Of a stretch of DNA of 64,000 nucleotides, positions 59,229 to 64,000 are shown piece by piece. This DNA comes from Streptomyces albogriseolus. Lineage in GTDB: Bacteria > Actinomycetota > Actinomycetes > Streptomycetales > Streptomycetaceae. Each line of letters begins with the position of its first letter. Within the stretch, counting starts at the first letter, position 1. The translations under genes and the position numbers were made by a program. The DNA is taken from NCBI GenBank assembly GCA_014650475.1, contig BMVA01000005.1:62001-126000 (forward strand), written 5' to 3'. The notes under the pieces were generated by a model, which saw only the letters and a program-made list of their open reading frames with translations, did no database searches and had not been told where the DNA came from.

Positions 59229-59561
59229 ATGATCGTCCACCACGGCTTCCAGGCCACGCTGACCGCCCTCCCGGGCCGGGGCGGGGAACTCGCCGAGCTG
59301 CTCCTCACCGGCATGGACGAGGGAGGCGCCGCCGCGAGCGAGCACTGCGTCGTCTACCTCGTCTCACGGTCCGCCTCCGACCCGGACGTCGTCCACATCA
59401 CCGAGGGCTGGACCAGCGAGGAGGAGCACGAGCGGCTGTTCCGCGGCGAGGCCGCCCAGGCGCTCGTGTCCCGTATCTCCGGGCTGCTGGCCGGCGAGCC
59501 CCTCTACACCGACTACGTCCCGGTGCGCGGCAAGGCCGCCTTCGGCCCCGCCGCCGCGTGA
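59229..59561 (+). CDS. Antibiotic biosynthesis monooxygenase (ABM) domain protein
   Basis: The 110-residue single ABM domain (dimeric ferredoxin-like barrel) has FQATLTALPGRGGELAELLLTGM at the front and the typical mid strands CVVYLVSRSASDPDVVHITEGW, ending PLYTDYVPVRGKAA. Some members are cofactor-free quinone-forming oxygenases; many are unassigned. ATG 59229 follows GAGAGAAGG. It is followed 32 bp later by an esterase-like gene, forming an operon probably controlled by the divergent AraC. Confidence 0.88.
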   Translation: MIVHHGFQATLTALPGRGGELAELLLTGMDEGGAAASEHCVVYLVSRSASDPDVVHITEGWTSEEEHERLFRGEAAQALVSRISGLLAGEPLYTDYVPVRGKAAFGPAAA

Positions 59562-59593
59562 ACCCGGCCCCCGCCTCCCCGGAAGGCACACCC

Positions 59594-60604
59594 ATGTCCC
59601 TGCTCCCGCGCCCCGCCTTCGACCCCGAACTGCACGCCCTGCTCGCCGGGATGCCCCTGGTGGAGCGGATGGACGAGGAGATCCTCGCCCAGGTGCGCGC
59701 CCTGCCGTCCCCCTCCGCCGACTCCCTGCTCGCCGGCCGCCGCGTGGTCCGGCGGGAGGTGGACGTGCCGGCCGAGGACGGCGCCGTCGTCCGGCTGTCG
59801 GTGCTGAGCCCCGCGGACCGCGACCCGGCCGTCCCCGCACCGTGCGTCTACTGGATGCACGGCGGCGGGATGGTCCTGGGTGACCGCTTCGGGCAGATCG
59901 ACATTCCGCTGGAGTGGCTGGAGCGGTTCGGCGCGGTCGTCGTCACCGTGGAATACCGGCTCGCCCCGGAGGCCACCGGCACCAGCGCCGTGGAGGACTG
60001 CCACCGGGGGCTGGCCTGGGTGGCCGCGCACGGCGAGGAGCTGGGCGTGGACCCCGGCCGTGTCGTGGTCGCCGGCATCAGCGCGGGCGGGGGTCTCGCC
60101 GCCGGGCTGTGCCTGCTGGCCCGCGACCTCGGCACGCCCGCGATCGCGGCGCAGCTGCTGATCTGCCCCATGCTCGACCACCGGAACGTGACCGCCTCCA
60201 GCCGGCAGTACTCCGGGGAGCCCGGCGTGTGGACGCGGGAGACGAACGAGTTCGCCTGGCGCACCCTGCTGGGCGGCCAGGCCGGCGGCGAGGTGCCGCC
60301 GTACGTCTCCCCCGCTCTGGCCGTCGACCTGTCCGGGCTGCCCACCGCCTACGTGGACACCGGCTCGGCCGAGGTGTTCCGCGACGAGGACGTGGCCTAC
60401 GCCTCCGGCATCTGGGCTGCGGGCGGCCAGGCCGAGCTGCATGTGTGGGCGGGCGGGTACCACGGGTTCGACGCGCAGTTCCCGCAGGCGGAGCTGTCGG
60501 TGACGGCCCGGCGGACGCGCACCGACTGGCTCGGCCGGGTGCTGCGGCGGACCGCGGACCGCGAATCGGCAGGGGGCGGCGGACCGGCAGCGGTCAGCGC
60601 GTGA
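59594..60604 (+). CDS. Alpha/beta hydrolase (hormone-sensitive-lipase type esterase)
   Basis: The 336-residue enzyme has the oxyanion motif H89-GGG (WMHGGGMVLG), nucleophile S163 in GISAGG and a late GGYHGFD with the catalytic His. It belongs to the HSL/bacterial esterase family IV and should hydrolyse short or medium esters in the cytoplasm. ATG 59594 with GGAAGG upstream; a GTG at 59558 that overlaps the previous stop is less likely. The stop overlaps the end of the convergent gene at 60594 by 11 bp. Confidence 0.92.
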   Translation: MSLLPRPAFDPELHALLAGMPLVERMDEEILAQVRALPSPSADSLLAGRRVVRREVDVPAEDGAVVRLSVLSPADRDPAVPAPCVYWMHGGGMVLGDRFGQIDIPLEWLERFGAVVVTVEYRLAPEATGTSAVEDCHRGLAWVAAHGEELGVDPGRVVVAGISAGGGLAAGLCLLARDLGTPAIAAQLLICPMLDHRNVTASSRQYSGEPGVWTRETNEFAWRTLLGGQAGGEVPPYVSPALAVDLSGLPTAYVDTGSAEVFRDEDVAYASGIWAAGGQAELHVWAGGYHGFDAQFPQAELSVTARRTRTDWLGRVLRRTADRESAGGGGPAAVSA

Positions 60605-60968
60605 ACAGCCAGAGCGCCGCGTTGATCCCGGTGGCGCAGGCCAGCATGCCGGACGCCCAGGCCACGTGACGTCTGAGCAGCGCGCCGCGCAGTTCGGCGT
60701 ACCGGGCCTCGTACGCGCGGCGCAGTTCGTCGGCGCGGCGCACCGTGGTCCGGAGCATCCGCCGGGTGAGGTCGATGCGCCGCTCGACGTAGTGCCGCGT
60801 GAGGTCCTCGGCCTGACCGGTGGTCAGCCACGGCAGGGCCGCGCAGAGCGCCTCCGCCTCCCGGTGCGCCTCGGCGAGGTGGGACCGCGCCATCACGATG
60901 CCCTCCGCCTCGGCCATGACGGCCGAGGCGTCGTGCGCGAACGCGCGCCGGGACCGGGACCACGGCAT
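60594..60968 (-). CDS. Small helical protein with C-terminal membrane segment, coupled to ctaD
   Basis: The 124-residue protein has a long basic helical N-terminal part (RAFAHDASAVMAEAEGIV..., RRIDLTRRMLRTTVRRADEL, likely coiled coil) and one C-terminal membrane helix (WASGMLACATGINAALWLF). Its ATG shares a base with the stop of the oxidase gene (TGATG), so the two are translationally linked. It may be an accessory or assembly factor of this oxidase; I recognise no family. Confidence 0.7.
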   Translation of the reverse strand: MPWSRSRRAFAHDASAVMAEAEGIVMARSHLAEAHREAEALCAALPWLTTGQAEDLTRHYVERRIDLTRRMLRTTVRRADELRRAYEARYAELRGALLRRHVAWASGMLACATGINAALWLFTR

Positions 60969-62683
60969 CAGCGGTCGCCCTTGTGGCCGCCGGGGTCGAT
61001 GACGTCGCGCTTCCCGGTGTTCTCCGCCTGGTCGACGCCGGCCAGGGCCGGGTGGCGCAGGTCGAAGGCGGGCGACTCGGAGCGGATGCGGGGCAGGGTG
61101 ACGAAGTTGTGCCGGGGCGGCGGGCAGGAGGTGGCCCACTCCAGCGAACGCCCGTACCCCCAGGGGTCGTCGACTTCGATCTTCTCGCCCTTCTGCGCGG
61201 TCCTCCAGACGTTGTAGAGGAAGGGCAGGGTCGACAGGCCGAGGAGGAAGGCGCCGATGGAGGAGACCGTGTTGAGGGCGGTGAACCCGTCGGCGGCGAG
61301 GTAGTCGGCGTAGCGGCGGGGCATGCCCTCGGCGCCCAGCCAGTGCTGGATCAGGAAGGTGGTGTGGAAGCCGACGAACAGCGTCCAGAAGTGCACCTTC
61401 TCCAGACGCTGGTCGAGCATGGTGCCGGTCATCTTCGGCCACCAGAAGCTGAATCCGCCGAACATGGCGAACACGATCGTGCCGAACAGCACGTAGTGGA
61501 AGTGGGCGACGACGAAGTAGCTGTCGTGGACGTGGAAGTCCAACGGCGGGGACGCCAGCAGCACACCCGTCAGACCGCCGAAGAGGAAGGTCACGAGGAA
61601 GCCGGCCGCCCACAGCATGGGTGGTTCGAAGGACAGACTGCCCTTCCACATGGTGCCGATCCAGTTGAAGAACTTCACGCCCGTCGGCACGGCGATGAGG
61701 AAGCTCATGAAGGAGAAGAACGGCAGCAGCACCCCGCCGGTGGCGAACATGTGGTGCGCCCACACCGTGACGGACAGGCCGGTGATGGTGATGGTCGCCC
61801 CGACGAGTCCCATGTAGCCGAAGATCGGCTTGCGGGAGAACACCGGGATGATCTCGCTGACCACGCCGAAGAACGGCAGCGCCAGGATGTAGACCTCGGG
61901 ATGGCCGAAGAACCAGAACAGGTGCTGCCACAGCAGCGCGCCGCCGTTCCCCGGTTCGAAGATCCGCGCGCCGAACCGGCGGTCCGCCTCCAGGGCGAAC
62001 AGCGCCGCCGCCAGGACCGGGAACGCCAGCAGCACCAGCACCGACGTGAGCAGCACGTTCCAGGTGAAGATGGGCATCCGGAACATCGTCATGCCGGGCG
62101 CGCGCATGCAGATGATCGTGGTGATGAAGTTGACGGCGCCGAGGATCGTGCCGAAGCCGGCGAGCGCCAGACCCATGAGCCACAGGTCGCCGCCCACGAA
62201 CGGGGTGCGCTCGCCCCCGCTGAGCGGCGTGTACGCCGTCCATCCGAAGTCCGCGGCGCCCTGGGGTGTGAGGAAGCTGATCATCACGATGAGCCCGCCC
62301 AGGGCGAACAGCCAGTACGACAGCATGTTCAGCCGGGGGAACGCCACGTCCGGGGAGCCGATCTGCAACGGCATGATCGCGTTGGCGAACCCGGCGAAGG
62401 TGGGCGTCGCGAACAGCAGCAGCATGATCGTGCCGTGCATGGTGAAGGACTGGTTGTACTGCTCGTTCGACACGATCTGAAGTCCGGGCCGGGCCAGTTC
62501 CGCGCGGATCACCATGGCGAGCAGACCGCCCACCAGGAAGAAGGCGAACGAGGTGATCAGGTAGAGGTGCCCGATCTTCTTGTGGTCGGTGGTCGTGAGC
62601 CAGGAGACGACCACGCGCCCCCTCCCTCGTCGTCCCTCCGCCGCCGGCACCGGGGAAAGAGGTTCAGTCGTGTGTGTCGCCAT
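60968..62683 (-). CDS. ctaD: Cytochrome c oxidase subunit I (aa3-type), stand-alone copy
   Basis: The 571-residue haem-copper oxidase core has 12 helices. Haem a ligands are H83 (TMHGTIM) and H396; the haem a3 ligand is H394 (AHFHYVLFG). CuB ligands are H261 with cross-linked Tyr Y265 (GHPEVYI), H310 and H311 (WAHHMF). E263 of the D-pathway is present. All are intact, so it should be active. It starts at ATG 62683 behind GAAGGA. No subunit II, III or IV genes are in the window, so this is probably a second copy apart from the main ctaCDFE set. Confidence 0.96.
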   Translation of the reverse strand: MATHTTEPLSPVPAAEGRRGRGRVVVSWLTTTDHKKIGHLYLITSFAFFLVGGLLAMVIRAELARPGLQIVSNEQYNQSFTMHGTIMLLLFATPTFAGFANAIMPLQIGSPDVAFPRLNMLSYWLFALGGLIVMISFLTPQGAADFGWTAYTPLSGGERTPFVGGDLWLMGLALAGFGTILGAVNFITTIICMRAPGMTMFRMPIFTWNVLLTSVLVLLAFPVLAAALFALEADRRFGARIFEPGNGGALLWQHLFWFFGHPEVYILALPFFGVVSEIIPVFSRKPIFGYMGLVGATITITGLSVTVWAHHMFATGGVLLPFFSFMSFLIAVPTGVKFFNWIGTMWKGSLSFEPPMLWAAGFLVTFLFGGLTGVLLASPPLDFHVHDSYFVVAHFHYVLFGTIVFAMFGGFSFWWPKMTGTMLDQRLEKVHFWTLFVGFHTTFLIQHWLGAEGMPRRYADYLAADGFTALNTVSSIGAFLLGLSTLPFLYNVWRTAQKGEKIEVDDPWGYGRSLEWATSCPPPRHNFVTLPRIRSESPAFDLRHPALAGVDQAENTGKRDVIDPGGHKGDR

Positions 62684-62980
62684 CGAGTTCCTTCGGGTTC
62701 ACTACGCGGAGGGCGGCCGGGAGGGAACGCACGCCGTTGCGCGCGCGGTCGGCACGCTGGTGCCGGATCGACGCTATGTCAGGTAGCCCGGCGCCGGGTT
62801 CTGACACCCGCCGCGCGGAGGGCTACTTCACCCGTCCGAGTGGCGTCGCTTCATGAGCGGACGGTGAACGGTTCCGGGCGGTCCCTGTGCTCTTTGCCCG
62901 GTCCCGGCAACGTCGACCCGGCGTCCTCGTCCGGAGGCGTGCAGTGCGGGGCGGCCGGGGGCCCGGTCAGGATGCGGGGC
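62684..62980. other. Gene-free stretch upstream of ctaD
   Basis: Nearly 300 bp with no convincing gene. It must contain the ctaD promoter, but I cannot identify its elements. A TGTCAGG...TTCTGACA arrangement (about 62778-62807) is a weak inverted repeat. Confidence 0.35.
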
Positions 62981-63223
62981 ATGACCGGACGGACGAACCC
63001 GCGGCGGAAGGGATCCTCCCCTCCGTCCCGCGAACCCTCTCAGAACGACTCACCGCCTCCTGATGCCGTGGCCGAGGTGGTCACGCGTTTCGAGGCGTAC
63101 GCGCGGGCCCGTGCGGCCCGGGACAGCCTGCTGCCGGGGGCGCGCACCGGTCCCTGGCACGAGCAGCGCGCCTTCGACGACCTCCAGGCGGCCGTCGCCC
63201 GCCTCCGCGACGGCATGCGCTGA
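62981..63223 (+). CDS. Small hypothetical protein
   Basis: The 80-residue protein has a disordered, Ser/Pro-rich first half and an amphipathic second half (AVAEVVTRFEAYARARAARDSLL, then FDDLQAAVARLRDGM). The second half has good codon bias, supporting a real gene. It starts at ATG 62981 (or 62972). Unknown function; it is convergent with the phosphatase gene. Confidence 0.5.
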   Translation: MTGRTNPRRKGSSPPSREPSQNDSPPPDAVAEVVTRFEAYARARAARDSLLPGARTGPWHEQRAFDDLQAAVARLRDGMR

Positions 63224-63236
63224 CCGGCAGAGGGCT

Positions 63237-63282
63237 CGGCACCCTTCCGGCGCCCGGTCAGCCGCGCTCCGGAAGGGTGCCG
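63237..63282. terminator. Stem-loop overlapping the 3' end of the last phosphatase gene
   Basis: CGGCACCCTTCCGG (63237-63250) pairs with CCGGAAGGGTGCCG (63269-63282), a perfect 14-bp stem. The right arm is inside the coding end of the minus-strand gene. It serves the convergent pair. Confidence 0.7.
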
Positions 63283-64000
63283 ACGCGTACGGCGAGGACG
63301 GCGACGTCGTCTTCGTTGTCGGCGGGGCGCGCCCTGCGGAGCAGCTCGTCGGTGAACGCCCCGACCGGGCGGTGAGCGAGCGCGGCCGCGTGCCGGCGCA
63401 GCCGCTCCAGTCCCTCGTCGATGACATGGCTGGGGGCCTCGACCAGCCCGTCCGTGTAGAGGACGAGGGTGGCGCCCGGGGGCAGGACCGTCACTCCGTC
63501 GGCGCGCGGCCGGTCGGCGCCGGTGCCCAGCAGCAGCCCGCCGCCGTCCGTGAGGAAACCGGCGACGCCCTCACGGGTGACCAGCAGCGGCGGCGGATGG
63601 CCGGCGTTGGTCCAGCGCAGGGTCCACCGCCCCTCGTCGTCCGTGCCGAGGACGGCGAGCACCAGGGTGGCCATGGTGACGTCGGTGATGCGGAGCACGG
63701 CCCGGTCCACCCGCTCGACGACGAGGCCGGGCGGCTCGTCCCGCGAGGACCAGGCGTAGGAGCGCAGCACGTTGCGGAGCTGGGCCATGCCCGCGGCGGC
63801 GTCCAGGTCGTGCCCGGAGACGTCTCCGATGACCAGGGCCGTGTCACCGTCCCCGAGGGTGAAGGCGTCGTACCAGTCGCCGCCGACGTGGGAGGCGTCC
63901 GGCGCGGGCAGGTAGCGGGACGTCATCTCCAGACCGGGGACGCGCGGCAGCTGGGGCAGCAGATAGCGCTGCATGGTCTCGGCGACCTTGCGCTGCCGCT
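63258..64000 (-). CDS. SpoIIE-type PP2C phosphatase, C-terminal part (runs off the window)
   Basis: About 247 C-terminal residues are visible. They begin in a helix typical of the GAF/PAS-to-phosphatase linker (VAETMQRYLLPQLP) and include HVGGDWYDAFTL, VIGDVSGHDLDAAAGMAQ, the GHPPPLL turn and DNEDDVAVLAV with metal aspartates. This dephosphorylates an anti-anti-sigma factor in the known systems. Unlike the protein at 29.2-31.6 kb it has no HATPase domain after the phosphatase. The sensor domains lie beyond base 64000. Confidence 0.92.
   Translation of the reverse strand, partial: RQRKVAETMQRYLLPQLPRVPGLEMTSRYLPAPDASHVGGDWYDAFTLGDGDTALVIGDVSGHDLDAAAGMAQLRNVLRSYAWSSRDEPPGLVVERVDRAVLRITDVTMATLVLAVLGTDDEGRWTLRWTNAGHPPPLLVTREGVAGFLTDGGGLLLGTGADRPRADGVTVLPPGATLVLYTDGLVEAPSHVIDEGLERLRRHAAALAHRPVGAFTDELLRRARPADNEDDVAVLAVRVGTLPERG

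Noticed and set aside
60983-63223. 746-codon plus-strand frame opposite ctaD
   Set aside because: Antisense of a certain oxidase gene. Only its last 80 codons (62981-63223), beyond ctaD, are kept as a possible small gene.

Overview
The window looks like a stretch of a Streptomyces (or very close actinomycete) chromosome. It is uniformly GC-rich with strong G/C bias at third codon positions. GTG starts are frequent, TTA codons are almost absent, and the regulator families are typical of the genus (SpoIIE-type PP2C phosphatases, WYL, MmyB-type, many TetR). I see no rRNA, tRNA, CRISPR, insertion sequence or phage genes. All assignments come from reading the sequence and from memory of protein families; no database search was run.

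Layout. 0-2.4 kb: a truncated P-loop kinase, a RibD/DHFR-like reductase, and an HxlR regulator followed by a metallo-beta-lactamase-fold hydrolase. 2.8-7.6 kb: a compact class I lanthipeptide locus, with a 53-aa precursor, an intergenic hairpin, a full-length LanB and a LanC overlapping it. 7.7-9.6 kb: a RidA-like protein, a GNAT and a broken acyl-CoA synthetase. 9.8-14.5 kb: a rubber-degradation locus with a latex-clearing protein (Lcp) carrying all the catalytic residues I can recall, two subunits of a molybdenum hydroxylase (OxiB/OxiA type) and a TetR regulator. Matching heptamer palindromes lie at both ends of it. 14.8-21.7 kb: an SGNH lipase, an SDR/TetR divergent pair with three phased operators, RidA, WYL regulator, MccF-like S66 peptidase, a kinase-fold protein with a TTA codon, and CbrC.

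21.8-25.9 kb: the most system-like region. A BlaI-type repressor and M56 membrane protease sit among terD-tatA, terB and spo0M. A TCTACA-N4-TGTAGA type palindrome lies about 60 bp upstream of each of terD, terB and spo0M, and the first of these is also upstream of blaI. This predicts a protease-controlled Ter/Spo0M stress regulon.

26-40 kb: SDRs, DinB, an amino-acid permease, a large PAS-GAF-SpoIIE-HATPase protein, hemerythrin, SRPBCC, patatin, a secreted serine hydrolase, an MmyB-type regulator, and a protein with twelve 11-residue repeats. 40-52 kb: a redox/stress block with a YdeP/FdhF-type molybdoenzyme, PhzF, SRPBCC, hemerythrin, Zn-dehydrogenase, Rieske/DUF2231, a sulfite-oxidase-fold molybdoenzyme, an MFS pump and a universal stress protein. 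52.6-64 kb: a secreted unknown, SDR-DUF2867, polyprenyl synthase, Dps, AraC with a monooxygenase-like/esterase operon, a stand-alone cytochrome oxidase subunit I, and a second SpoIIE-type phosphatase cut by the window end.
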